Assembly (NCBI GenBank): GCA_934655835.1
Contig: CAKUHM010000001.1
Location: forward strand, 1 to 22,622
Direction of reading: 5' to 3'
DNA length: 22,622 nt
Source of the DNA: an uncultured Collinsella sp.
GTDB taxonomy: Bacteria > Actinomycetota > Coriobacteriia > Coriobacteriales > Coriobacteriaceae
Part shown: positions 1-7,774 of the stretch, piece by piece
Layout of the letters: every line of letters starts with the position of its first letter
Position numbering within the stretch: the stretch's first letter is position 1
Notes under the pieces: generated by a model
Told to the model about the DNA's origin: nothing
What the model saw: only the letters and a program-made list of their open reading frames with translations
The model's database searches: none
Position numbers and translations under genes: made by a program

Positions 1-84
1 CCTTCACCGCAGCAAGCCAATAGCCATTGTATGCCCAAAAGAAGGCCCCGCTAACACCCCTTCCGCTTAACGGCACCGCCAAAT

Positions 85-107
85 GATCCCTCCGTCCCCA
101 AGGGATC
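85..107. repeat. Short intergenic palindrome
   Basis: Arms GATCCCT (85-91) and AGGGATC (101-107) flank a 9-nt loop. Read on the minus strand the loop contains GGGGACGG. No T-tract adjoins it, so it is not an obvious terminator. The loop resembles that of the palindrome at 21438-21476. The rest of 1-112 shows no recognisable gene. Confidence 0.5.
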
Positions 108-114
108 GTCGTAA

Positions 115-153
115 CCAAAAAAGGCCGCAGTCGGGATTCCCGGCTGCGGCCTT
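115..153 (-). terminator. Intrinsic terminator downstream of tyrS
   Basis: A 10-bp outer stem (AAGGCCGCAG, 121-130, with CTGCGGCCTT, 144-153) continues into an inner CGGG/CCCG stem with an ATT loop. On the minus strand it is followed by six T residues (117-122). It begins about 28 nt after the tyrS stop codon, which fits transcription end for the minus-strand unit. Confidence 0.9.
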
Positions 154-180
154 ATTGCACTTGTGAGGTCAACTCGCTCG

Positions 181-1392
181 TTAGACCAACTTGAAACCCT
201 TGCGCGTGCCCACGGAGAGGGTGTCGCCCAGCTTGAGGGCGCTCGGATCGATGTTGTAGCTCTTGGGAGCCACAGCCTTGCCGTTGATCTTGACGCCGCC
301 GCCGTCGATGTCGCGGCGGGCCTGACCGGCGCTGGCCGAAAGGCCCAGGTCCTTGAGCAGGCCGGCGAGGTAGATCTGGCCCTCGTCGTTGACGGTCAGC
401 TCAACGTGCTTCTCGGGGAAGTCGGCAAGCTGGCCCTCCTTGAACACACGGTCGAACTCGGCCTGGGCCTCGTCGCCGGCGCCGGCGCCGTGGTAGGTAT
501 CGCACAGGTCGCGGCCCAGAGCGCGCTTGAGCTCGTAGGGGTCGGCAGAACCGTCGGCCAGGGCGGCGTCGATCTTGTCGACCTCGGCCGGGGCGAGCGA
601 GCTGGCCAGACGATAGTACTTGCCGATCATCTCGTCGGGGATGGACATGGTCTTGCCGAACATATCCTTGGGAGCGTCGGTCAGGCCGATGTAGTTGCCA
701 TAGGACTTGGACATCTTGCGCACGCCGTCGGTGCCCTCGAGCAGCGGCATGGTGAGCGCAATCTGCGGCTCCATGCCCATCTTCTCCATGAGCTCGCGAC
801 CAGCGAGCAGGTTGAAGAGCTGGTCGGTGCCGCCCATCTCGACGTCGGCCTTGATCTGAACGGAGTCGAAGGCCTGCATCACGGGGTACAGGAACTCGTG
901 CAGGGCGATCGGCGTCTGGGACTGGTAGCGCTTGGTAAAGTCATCACGCTCAAGGATACGGGCGACAGTGAACTTGGAGCACACCTGCAGCAGGCCGGCC
1001 AGGTCCATCGACAGAATCCAGTCGCCGTTGTGCACGATGGTGGTCTTCTCGGGATCCAGGATCTTCATGGCCTGGCTCACGTAGGTCTCGGCGTTGGCCT
1101 CGATCTGCTCCTGCGAAAGCTGCGGACGCGTGGAGTTCTTGCCCGAAGGATCGCCGATCAGCGCGGTGCCGTTGCCGATGATGAGGGTGACGTTGTGGCC
1201 CAGGTCCTGGAACTGACGCATCTTGCGAAGCGGCACGGCATGGCCCAGGTGAAGGTCGGGGCTGGTGGGATCGACGCCGAGCTTGATGTTGAGGGGCTCG
1301 CCCTTCTCAAGCTTCTTGCGAAGGTCGGCCTCGGGGACGATCTTAGCGGCGCCCGAGGTGATGATACGCATTTGCTCGTCGACAGACAGCAT
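181..1392 (-). CDS. tyrS: Tyrosyl-tRNA synthetase (type 2 TyrS)
   Basis: This cytoplasmic class I aminoacyl-tRNA synthetase attaches tyrosine to tRNA-Tyr using ATP. The 403-residue protein has the HIGH-type signature HLGH at residues 48-51. The tyrosine-recognition stretch is around residues 165-193 (FLYPVMQAFD and GGTDQLFN), and the KMSKS loop is at 226-230. An S4-like RNA-binding domain occupies about 340-400 (INGKAV region). The GDPSGKNSTRP motif after the first nucleotide-binding strands is typical of the TyrZ-like type 2 subfamily. The ATG is preceded by AAAGGAGGAT at good spacing. It lies 97 bp after the U32 gene on the same strand and may be cotranscribed with it. The gap is too short for a T-box leader. 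A terminator follows. Confidence 0.97.
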   Translation of the reverse strand: MLSVDEQMRIITSGAAKIVPEADLRKKLEKGEPLNIKLGVDPTSPDLHLGHAVPLRKMRQFQDLGHNVTLIIGNGTALIGDPSGKNSTRPQLSQEQIEANAETYVSQAMKILDPEKTTIVHNGDWILSMDLAGLLQVCSKFTVARILERDDFTKRYQSQTPIALHEFLYPVMQAFDSVQIKADVEMGGTDQLFNLLAGRELMEKMGMEPQIALTMPLLEGTDGVRKMSKSYGNYIGLTDAPKDMFGKTMSIPDEMIGKYYRLASSLAPAEVDKIDAALADGSADPYELKRALGRDLCDTYHGAGAGDEAQAEFDRVFKEGQLADFPEKHVELTVNDEGQIYLAGLLKDLGLSASAGQARRDIDGGGVKINGKAVAPKSYNIDPSALKLGDTLSVGTRKGFKLV

Positions 1393-1413
1393 TGGGTATC
1401 CTCCTTTTGCTAT

Positions 1414-1440
1414 AGCACCCTCACCGGATACGGCGGTGCT
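1414..1440 (-). other. Hairpin in the short tyrS leader
   Basis: AGCACC (1414-1419) and GGTGCT (1435-1440) can pair about 13 nt upstream of the tyrS ribosome binding site. No T-tract follows on the minus strand, so it is not a classic terminator. It might modulate translation or mRNA stability. A weak promoter could exist further upstream (TTTGGC, 17-nt spacer, TATTAG), but this is only a guess. Confidence 0.35.
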
Positions 1441-1489
1441 CGAAGTTCATAAACCCACTAATAATAACCAAAACGGCGCGGCCAAACAC

Positions 1490-3460
1490 CTACGACAGGA
1501 AAATCCTTGTCCTGCCGCAGGCGTCGATAGCGACCGGCAGACGCGTGCCGTCGCGCTCGACTAGATAGCGCGTCAGCCGACGGCGTTGGCAGTCACGGCA
1601 ATGGACCTGCCCCGTTGCATCGGTGGCACAGGTGCCCTCGGCGGTCAGCAGGCAGTGCTCGCACACCATAAGCTCAGGGCGGTCGGCATCGACGGGGCCC
1701 AAGACGCCGGGGCAATCGGCGAGGCCGGCAACGCGCCCGGCGTCGTTGGCGACAAGCTCGGCCGGCAGATGCACGCAAACCGCACCAAGCCCGCGCAGCC
1801 AAGCAAGCGTGGCACGATTCGCGCAGAACACCGGCGCTGCCACGTCAAACACCACGCCCAGCTCGCGAGCCATCGCCACCTGCCCCAAGTTGCGACAGAC
1901 CACGCGCCCGGCACGCCGCATCAGCGACCGAGTCCGCTCGGCATCGCCCGCGCGGCAGACTTCGTCGAGCACCACGGTCGCATCGGACAGATTGAGCTCG
2001 TCATGCGGGTCGATATCCATCAGCTGCCAGGCAAAAGCCACGCGGGCGGGAACCCCCTGCTCCGGCGACTCCATCAGCTCCCCCGCCGACGCATCGCCAT
2101 CCACCGCATCGCCTTCAAACGGCAGTACCTCGACGGCGCGCGCAACGGGCGCGGCCGCGTCCGCCTCGGCGCGCATGCGCTCCTGCACCGTCGCCGTCTG
2201 CTCCAGCACACCGGCGCTGCGAATCAGATAGACCTCGCAGCCCGCATCCACCTTGCGTTTGCAATGCACGACAACGCGCTCCCCCGCCGCGGCATTCACC
2301 GGGCAGGGTACCTGAGGCCAGCGCTTGGGCACGTCGGGCCTCGCGTCGGCGCCCGGATAAAACCGAATCTCGAGCGTATCGCCCGCAGCTACGGCGGCAT
2401 CGAGCTCGACGGTCACCTCTTCGTGGCCCACAGCCACCAAGCGGCCCACGCGGACACCCTGGTTAATCGCGCGCTCAAAGCTCATGAGCTCGGCTCCCGA
2501 TCTCCCCCGCAGATACGCATCGGTGAACCCGCGGTTGAACGACCTACCCAGATCACGCTCAAGCTCCGCCACGACGTCGGGCTCCCACGCGTCATCGCGC
2601 AGCATGTCGAGCGCACGGCGCCACACCCGCACCACGTTGAACACGTAGTCTGGGTTCTTCATGCGTCCCTCGATCTTGAGCGATGCCACGCCGGCGGCAA
2701 CGAGCTCGGGCAGGTGTGCAATGCCCAGATAGTCACGCGGGCACAGCAGGCGGTCGCCCTCAACGGAAACAACGCTCTCCCCTGCCTCGTCCACCAGGTC
2801 GTACGCCAGACGGCACGGCTGCGTGCAGTCACCGCGCATCGCCGAGCGAGCGCGCCGCAGGGCCGAGAACTCGCAGGCGCCCGAGTAACCGATGCAAATG
2901 GCACCGTGGCAGAAAACCTCAATCGGCACGCCCGTGGCACACAGCGCGGCAATCTCGTCGACCGTCAGCTCGCGCGCGGTCGTCACGCGCTCGACTCCCA
3001 ACTCGTCGGCAGCCAGTCGCACGGCCCCTTCGCTATGGACGCCCGCCTGCGTGGACAGGTGAATCTCGACCCCGGGAATCGCCGTGCGCAGCACGCAAGC
3101 CAGCCCGGCATCCGCCACGATCAGGGCATCGGCGCCCAGCTCCAGTGCATGCGCCCCCAGCGCCACGGCATCGGCCAACTCGTCGTCGAACACAAAAACG
3201 TTGAGCGTCACGTACACGCGCACGCCATGGGCATGCGCCACGGCGCAGCCACGCGCAAACTCGTCGTCCGTAAAGCCATGCGCGCTCACGCGTGCGTTGA
3301 AACCGCCCAGGCCCGCATAGATGGCATCGGCGCCCGCCGCAACAGCCGCGAGCATCTGGTCGAGTCCGCCCGCCGGCGCCAGCAGTTCGGGCAGCGCCGC
3401 CCCAGCGGCCCCAGACCCGTTCATACATTGTCCGCTCGGTCCCATCGCCCGAATCGCCAT
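1490..3460 (-). CDS. Peptidase U32 family protein (RlhA/TrhP-like RNA hydroxylation factor)
   Basis: U32 proteins of this type are needed for 5-hydroxylation of a pyrimidine in 23S rRNA (RlhA, ho5C) or tRNA wobble uridine (TrhP), so a protease role is unlikely. The opening PELLAPAGGLDQM (24-36) and the core LKIEGRMKNPDYV (261-273) are family hallmarks. Cysteines 184, 189, 196, 212 and 216 form the conserved cluster thought to hold iron-sulfur. The size (656 aa) matches RlhA-like two-part proteins. The C-terminus carries a second cysteine set (600, 603, 611, 621, 624). The chosen ATG at 3460 has AAGGAG seven bases upstream; an ATG at 3487 gives nine more residues but lacks a good site. Which RNA is modified cannot be told from sequence. 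The gene is divergent from the PBP gene. Confidence 0.87.
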   Translation of the reverse strand: MAIRAMGPSGQCMNGSGAAGAALPELLAPAGGLDQMLAAVAAGADAIYAGLGGFNARVSAHGFTDDEFARGCAVAHAHGVRVYVTLNVFVFDDELADAVALGAHALELGADALIVADAGLACVLRTAIPGVEIHLSTQAGVHSEGAVRLAADELGVERVTTARELTVDEIAALCATGVPIEVFCHGAICIGYSGACEFSALRRARSAMRGDCTQPCRLAYDLVDEAGESVVSVEGDRLLCPRDYLGIAHLPELVAAGVASLKIEGRMKNPDYVFNVVRVWRRALDMLRDDAWEPDVVAELERDLGRSFNRGFTDAYLRGRSGAELMSFERAINQGVRVGRLVAVGHEEVTVELDAAVAAGDTLEIRFYPGADARPDVPKRWPQVPCPVNAAAGERVVVHCKRKVDAGCEVYLIRSAGVLEQTATVQERMRAEADAAAPVARAVEVLPFEGDAVDGDASAGELMESPEQGVPARVAFAWQLMDIDPHDELNLSDATVVLDEVCRAGDAERTRSLMRRAGRVVCRNLGQVAMARELGVVFDVAAPVFCANRATLAWLRGLGAVCVHLPAELVANDAGRVAGLADCPGVLGPVDADRPELMVCEHCLLTAEGTCATDATGQVHCRDCQRRRLTRYLVERDGTRLPVAIDACGRTRIFLS

Positions 3461-3467
3461 CGGCAAA

Positions 3468-3473
3468 CTCCTT
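3468..3473 (-). promoter_or_regulatory. Ribosome binding site deciding the U32 start
   Basis: AAGGAG on the minus strand lies seven bases before the ATG at 3458-3460. This favours that start over the upstream in-frame ATG at 3485-3487. Confidence 0.75.
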
Positions 3474-3610
3474 ACCAAGGTATGCATTCACTCTGAAAAA
3501 TGCCGTCTTCCAGCATACACGAGGCCTCGCGCGCCCCGTTTGGTTTATCGTGTAATAACTTATGTCCATCCTGCCCCGACGGCACATCCGCCGCCCGGCA
3601 CGACATACCT

Positions 3611-3616
3611 GGAGGT
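3611..3616 (+). promoter_or_regulatory. Ribosome binding site deciding the PBP start
   Basis: GGAGGT is followed after six bases by ATG at 3623. The reading frame stays open upstream to 3500, but that extension is low-quality sequence without its own site and would put an unlikely 41-residue tail before the membrane anchor. Confidence 0.85.
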
Positions 3617-3622
3617 CAATAT

Positions 3623-5818
3623 ATGGGTCCTCGCCAACGACAGGGACGCAGCCGTTCGAAGACGCATGCCCTGCCCATAATCCTGCTCTCGTTTTTGGGC
3701 TTTTTGCTGATTGCAGGCGTAGCGTTTGGCATCGGCATGGTCGGCAACGTCAACCGCTGGCTGTCCGATCTGCCCGACTACACCGACGCCAACGCGTATC
3801 TGGTGAGCGAGCCCACCGAGATCGTCGACTGCAACGGCAACAAGATCGCGAGCTTCTACACGCAAAACCGCAAGTCCATCACCAAGGACCAAGTTTCCCC
3901 GTACGTGTTGCAGGGCACCGTCGACGTTGAGGACGAGCGCTTCTACGAGCATGGCGGCATCGACCTGTGGGGTATCGCGCGTGCCGCGGTGGCAACCCTC
4001 GGCGGCGGCCACGAGGGCGCCTCTACGATCACCCAGCAGCTGGTGCGTAACACCATCCTGCAGGAGGAGCAGTTCGACTCGACCATCGAGCGCAAGGTAC
4101 GCGAGGCCTACATCGCCATCAAGATGGAGGATATGTACTCCAAAGACGAGATCCTCATGATGTACCTCAACACCATCTACTACGGTCACGGCGCCTACGG
4201 CATCGAGGCCGCGGCCGAGACCTATCTGTCCAAGAGCGCCGCCGACCTGACCCTGAGCGAGGCCGCGCTGCTCATCGGCCTTCCCAACTCGCCTTCGCAG
4301 TACGACCCCACGGTCAACCCCGACCTGGCGCTGTCCCGTCGCAACAAGGTCCTCGACAACATGCTGCGCCTGGGCCACATCACGCAAGAGGAGCACGATG
4401 CCGCGCAGGCCGAGCCCATCACTCTTAACGTGACCGAGATTTCGGGCAGCGGCGTCGACGTGTACTCACAGCCCTATTTTGTCTCCTATGTGAAGCAGCT
4501 GCTGGAGCAGGAGTTCTCGACCGACGTGCTCTTTAAGGGCGGCCTGACCGTCAAGACCACCATCGATCCCACGATGCAGCAGGTGGCTGAGAATGCCGTA
4601 CGCGAGCAGCTGGATACGCTCTCGCTCGACGGCCTGGACATGGGCATGGTCGTCGTCGACCCCAAGACCGGCTACATCAAGTGCATGGTGGGCGGCTACG
4701 ACTACAACGCCGACGAGAACCACGTCAACCACGCCACGGCCAAGCGCCCCGTCGGCTCCACGTTTAAGGCCTTTACGCTGGCAACTGCTATCCAAAACGG
4801 CATGAACCCCAACGTCACCCTTAACTGCAACTCGCCGCTCAAGGCCAAGGGCACCACGACCGAGGTCCAAAACTACGCCAACCAGAGCTATGGCAACATC
4901 ACGCTCAAGCAGGCGACGGCGTACTCCTCCAACACTGGCTATATACAGGTGGCAGAGGCCATTGGCAACAGCAAGATCATCTCGCTCGTCAAAAAGCTCG
5001 GCATCGATCCCGCCAAGGACAATATCGAGGATGTTCCCGTCATGACGCTTGGCACCGGCTCGATCTCTCCGCTCGAGATGGCGTCCGCCTACGCGACGTT
5101 TGCCAACGGCGGCAAATACCGCCAGCCGATCGCCATTACCGAGATCGACTCGCGCACCGGCTCGGTCCTGTACCAGCACACCGATAACCCTCAGCAGGTG
5201 CTTACCGAGGGTGAGGCCGCCGCAGTCACCGACGTCCTTTCTGGCGTCATGCAGGGCAGCGGCACGGGTGCTGCCGGCGCCCTCAGCGTCAATCAGCCCT
5301 ATGCCGGCAAGACGGGCACCACCGACAACACCACCAACCTGTGGTTCTGCGGCTACACCCCGCAGCTGGCATGCGCCCTGTGGACCGGTTATTCCGCGGG
5401 TGAAATTCCCATCCAAAAGTACGGCACGGACCTGCTGGGCGATAGCACCAACCTGCCCGTCTTCAAGCGGTTTATGAACACCGTCCTCGCCGGCACCGAG
5501 CGCGAGGAGTTTGCGACCGGAACGGCGCCTACGTACAAGAACAACAGCGTCTGGAAGTTCTACGGCACCAACAACACCAAGAAGACGGAGAACAACGAGG
5601 ACAAAGACAAGGACGAAGAGGATACAACGACCACGACGACCACAACGACCACCGAAACCACGGGCGGCGACGCCACCGGCGGCACCGGCACGACGGGCGG
5701 CTCTACCGGTGGCTCAACTGGTGGCTCAACTGGCGGCTCGACCGGCGGCGATGGCGGCACACCCACGCCTACGCCCACTCCCGACCCCTCGCCCACGCCT
5801 GACGATACGGTCGGCTAA
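3623..5818 (+). CDS. Class A penicillin-binding protein (PBP1A-like, bifunctional)
   Basis: It polymerises and cross-links peptidoglycan outside the membrane. The 731-residue protein starts with a basic cytoplasmic tail and one transmembrane anchor (about residues 15-40, ILLSFLGFLLIAG). The GT51 glycosyltransferase domain follows, with VEDERFYEHGG (catalytic Glu about 103) and GASTITQQLVRN. The transpeptidase domain has the active-site STFK (Ser379), SSN (435-437) and KTG (563-565). After about residue 650 comes a low-complexity tail: a Lys/Asp/Glu run, ten threonines, GGST repeats and a PTPTPTP run. The tail is probably extracellular and wall-spanning. The gene stands alone, divergent from the U32 gene, and ends at a strong terminator. 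Family assignment is secure; the precise cellular role (division or elongation) is not. Confidence 0.96.
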   Translation: MGPRQRQGRSRSKTHALPIILLSFLGFLLIAGVAFGIGMVGNVNRWLSDLPDYTDANAYLVSEPTEIVDCNGNKIASFYTQNRKSITKDQVSPYVLQGTVDVEDERFYEHGGIDLWGIARAAVATLGGGHEGASTITQQLVRNTILQEEQFDSTIERKVREAYIAIKMEDMYSKDEILMMYLNTIYYGHGAYGIEAAAETYLSKSAADLTLSEAALLIGLPNSPSQYDPTVNPDLALSRRNKVLDNMLRLGHITQEEHDAAQAEPITLNVTEISGSGVDVYSQPYFVSYVKQLLEQEFSTDVLFKGGLTVKTTIDPTMQQVAENAVREQLDTLSLDGLDMGMVVVDPKTGYIKCMVGGYDYNADENHVNHATAKRPVGSTFKAFTLATAIQNGMNPNVTLNCNSPLKAKGTTTEVQNYANQSYGNITLKQATAYSSNTGYIQVAEAIGNSKIISLVKKLGIDPAKDNIEDVPVMTLGTGSISPLEMASAYATFANGGKYRQPIAITEIDSRTGSVLYQHTDNPQQVLTEGEAAAVTDVLSGVMQGSGTGAAGALSVNQPYAGKTGTTDNTTNLWFCGYTPQLACALWTGYSAGEIPIQKYGTDLLGDSTNLPVFKRFMNTVLAGTEREEFATGTAPTYKNNSVWKFYGTNNTKKTENNEDKDKDEEDTTTTTTTTTTETTGGDATGGTGTTGGSTGGSTGGSTGGSTGGDGGTPTPTPTPDPSPTPDDTVG
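5696..5743 (+). repeat. Four 12-bp tandem repeats in the PBP tail
   Basis: Units of the form GGYGGCTCNACY encode Gly-Gly-Ser-Thr four times. Two adjacent units are identical and the others differ only at third codon positions. A threonine-codon run precedes them and a PTP run follows. Such in-frame repeats can change copy number between strains. Confidence 0.85.
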
Positions 5819-5840
5819 GAAGTACGCGACTAAAGCTAAC

Positions 5841-5880
5841 AAGGCCCCGAGCAGCTTATTGAACTGCTCGGGGCCTTTTA
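5841..5880 (+). terminator. Intrinsic terminator of the PBP gene
   Basis: AAGGCCCCGAGCAG (5841-5854) pairs perfectly with CTGCTCGGGGCCTT (5864-5877) around a 9-nt loop, and TTTT closes the element. It lies 22 bases after the stop codon. Confidence 0.93.
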
Positions 5881-5916
5881 GTTTGAAGCGACCTGGTGGG
5901 CGGTCTTTATACCGGC

Positions 5917-5953
5917 AAACAAAAAGGGGTACCGACCAACGTCGATACCCCTT
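5917..5953 (-). terminator. Intrinsic terminator of argR
   Basis: GGGGTACCGAC (5926-5936) pairs with GTCGATACCCC (5941-5951) with one mismatch. On the minus strand it is followed by TTTTTGTTT. It lies about 50 bases after the argR stop and faces the PBP terminator, so it separates the convergent units. Confidence 0.88.
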
Positions 5954-6002
5954 ACAAGCCACTATGTCAGCGCACACAATGCCGAGCGCACGACCCGCAC
6001 GC

Positions 6003-6440
6003 CTACTTGCGAGAATTGCTCAGCTTATTGATCAGCGCCTCGAGACGCTCGCCGTCCTCGGCCGTCTGGGCAATAACCAAAATCGTATCGTTGCCGGCAA
6101 GCGAGCCAAGCACATCGGGCAACTCTGCCGCATCAACGGCGGCGGCGATGCCGGAAGCCGTGCCAGGCTGAGCCTTGATCATAACCAGATTATCGGTACG
6201 CAGAACGCCCGTTACGAGCTCGGAAACCATACGCTGCAGGTGCAAGTCCTCTGCCAGAACATAGATGCCCTCGGGGAGCTTACGCAGCCCCATGTCGGCA
6301 ATATCGCGAGAGACAGTCGCCTGCGTGCAATCAAAGCCCATAGCACGGAGCTCATCAACCAGCACGCGCTGCGTGCGGACATCCTTATTGCGCACAATAT
6401 CTCTAATGGCATCCTGGCGCCCATTGCGTTTTTTAGCCAT
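6003..6440 (-). CDS. argR: Arginine repressor ArgR
   Basis: This cytoplasmic regulator binds arginine as a hexamer and represses arginine biosynthesis genes, sometimes activating catabolism. The 145-residue protein has a winged helix-turn-helix (about 1-65) with recognition-helix motif ATVSRDI (Ser44, Arg45). The C-terminal oligomerisation and arginine-binding domain (about 75-145) includes GTASGIAAAVD (93-103) and GNDT (117-120). The ATG at 6440 has GAGAGGG about six bases upstream; an upstream start at 6473 gives an N-terminal extension unusual for the family. No arginine genes are adjacent, so it acts in trans. Palindromes at 6474-6504, just upstream, could be an autoregulatory operator. 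Confidence 0.95.
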   Translation of the reverse strand: MAKKRNGRQDAIRDIVRNKDVRTQRVLVDELRAMGFDCTQATVSRDIADMGLRKLPEGIYVLAEDLHLQRMVSELVTGVLRTDNLVMIKAQPGTASGIAAAVDAAELPDVLGSLAGNDTILVIAQTAEDGERLEALINKLSNSRK

Positions 6441-6473
6441 ACAAACCCTCTCTCCAAAAGATGGCGGAGACAA

Positions 6474-6504
6474 TCAATCAGTGATTGAATAGTTTAACGC
6501 TATT
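6474..6504. promoter_or_regulatory. Adjacent palindromes upstream of argR (candidate operator)
   Basis: A perfect 15-bp palindrome (TCAATCAGTGATTGA, 6474-6488) is followed directly by AATAG-N7-CTATT (6488-6504). The AT-rich TGATTGAATAG stretch is loosely like ARG boxes, but the 15-bp centre spacing does not match the usual 21 bp. Binding by ArgR is a hypothesis only. Confidence 0.4.
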
Positions 6505-6533
6505 TGAAGGCTTTTGTGTATAAGAACGCATTT

Positions 6534-6561
6534 CGAAACAATTCTATGCAAGTTTGTTTCG
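6534..6561. repeat. Inverted repeat between the glycosyltransferase gene and argR
   Basis: CGAAACAA (6534-6541) and TTGTTTCG (6554-6561) are perfect 8-bp arms around 12 bases. No T-tract adjoins it. It lies upstream of argR and just beyond the GT2 stop codon. It could be an operator or an mRNA 3' structure. Confidence 0.4.
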
Positions 6562-6572
6562 TAATGAGCCGT

Positions 6573-7613
6573 TTAGGCGGTTTTTGCGCCCGTCCGGTTA
6601 AGAAAAGCTGCCAGATGCGTACACATCACGCAGCGCGCGGGCTTGGCGCTGGCGATCGGCCCAAACAACAGACCCAGTCCCCGATGGTTGTCCTTGAGCG
6701 CGGCGACCATCTGACGGGTTCTAGGCGCCTCGAGCATATCACGCATGCGGGCGGAACGCTCGATTGACGACACCCCATGCGGGCTCAGACACAAATTCTC
6801 GATGCAGGCGACCAGTCCGGCAAAGTAGAACTTTTGGCTTGCCAGCTTGAGCCGACCACCGCTATCTGCTTCCGAGAGTGAGTCCGCAAGCTCGTCGAGC
6901 GCTCGGGCGTCATCGGCTACCCTAGCATACATGGTGGGATCAAAGGCATCTGTAAGCTTAGGCGCCACCGCGTGGAAACAAGCGTCGCCGCAGCCGGAGA
7001 CGCGCTGCGCCTGCGAGAGCGCATATGCCATAAACTCAACCGTACGGTACGCCTTGCCGTGTGACAGGCATGCCTCAAACAGCAGACGGCTATACATCAC
7101 GCCAGAGGTCTGAACGACTAGGCCGCCTAAAATCAGCTGGGGCAGCCCGGCCACCATCGAAGATTTGCTATCAATGGAAATATGAGTAGCATCCAAGACG
7201 CGCGAATGGCGCTCTCGATGTGCATCATAGCGATCGAGCGACACCGTGGGGAACACTATGTCTGCCGCAGTATCGCACGCGATATCGACCATCTTGGAAA
7301 GGGATTGCGGAGCAAACCACTCATCGGCGTTCATGGCGATGATTTGAGAGCCGCGCGAGGCAGCAAAACCGGCACGAAGACACGCGCCGCGCTTCGCGTC
7401 CTCGACGTCAATCAAATCAATATGGATGTCCCTGTCGGCAGCAACTTGAAACGAATGGCGCACACCGGGCGCAGCATCGCGGCAGACAACGACAATCTGC
7501 AGATCATAGAGGTCTTGGTTCTGGATACTCTCGAGCGCGCGCATCGCATAGCTGGGCGAACCTTCTACCACAAGGATCACCGAAAGTCGCGGATGCGAAC
7601 CACGTCGAACCAA
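6573..7613 (-). CDS. Family 2 glycosyltransferase-like protein
   Basis: The N-terminal 110 residues have a GT-A fold signature: LSVILVVEGSPSYAMRALES near residues 10-29, then LQIVVVCRD, and MNADEW (94-99) where the nucleotide-sugar and metal motif DxD usually lies, here reduced to NAD. The rest (about 110-346) is not recognised beyond a generic helical, mostly soluble C-terminal part; no transmembrane segment is evident. The start is TTG at 7613 with GAGAGGA about eight bases upstream and an in-frame stop further up. Substrate and product are unknown; family members build surface polysaccharides or glycolipids. It sits alone between argR and truA with no polysaccharide genes nearby. The degenerate DxD may mean altered or lost catalysis. 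Confidence 0.7.
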   Translation of the reverse strand: MVRRGSHPRLSVILVVEGSPSYAMRALESIQNQDLYDLQIVVVCRDAAPGVRHSFQVAADRDIHIDLIDVEDAKRGACLRAGFAASRGSQIIAMNADEWFAPQSLSKMVDIACDTAADIVFPTVSLDRYDAHRERHSRVLDATHISIDSKSSMVAGLPQLILGGLVVQTSGVMYSRLLFEACLSHGKAYRTVEFMAYALSQAQRVSGCGDACFHAVAPKLTDAFDPTMYARVADDARALDELADSLSEADSGGRLKLASQKFYFAGLVACIENLCLSPHGVSSIERSARMRDMLEAPRTRQMVAALKDNHRGLGLLFGPIASAKPARCVMCTHLAAFLNRTGAKTA

Positions 7614-7774
7614 GTTTTCCGTCCTCTCGACAGCAATAAATCAAACCGTGGTTCATGGTACACCCCGGCAATAAAAGCAATGAGACACCGGTTGTATTGC
7701 ACGCCAAGAACAGATGTTGCACACGCGCAGCTCACAGATGAAAGGTGTCTACGTACGGTGCGCCAAGCCCTCCC

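Noticed and set aside
163..1452. Long plus-strand open frame of 429 codons opposite tyrS
   Set aside because: It is antisense to a clear synthetase gene, has low-complexity Leu/Val/Gly composition and matches no family; it is a by-product of GC-rich codon use.
1393..1489. T-box leader before tyrS
   Set aside because: Only 97 bases are available, with no specifier stem or T-box consensus and no terminator/antiterminator.
1586..3496. 636-codon plus-strand open frame opposite the U32 gene
   Set aside because: It is rich in Arg, His and Ala with no domain and lies over a well-supported gene.
5560..5796. Minus-strand 78-codon frame of Val/Pro/Ser repeats
   Set aside because: Mirror image of the repetitive PBP tail, not a gene.
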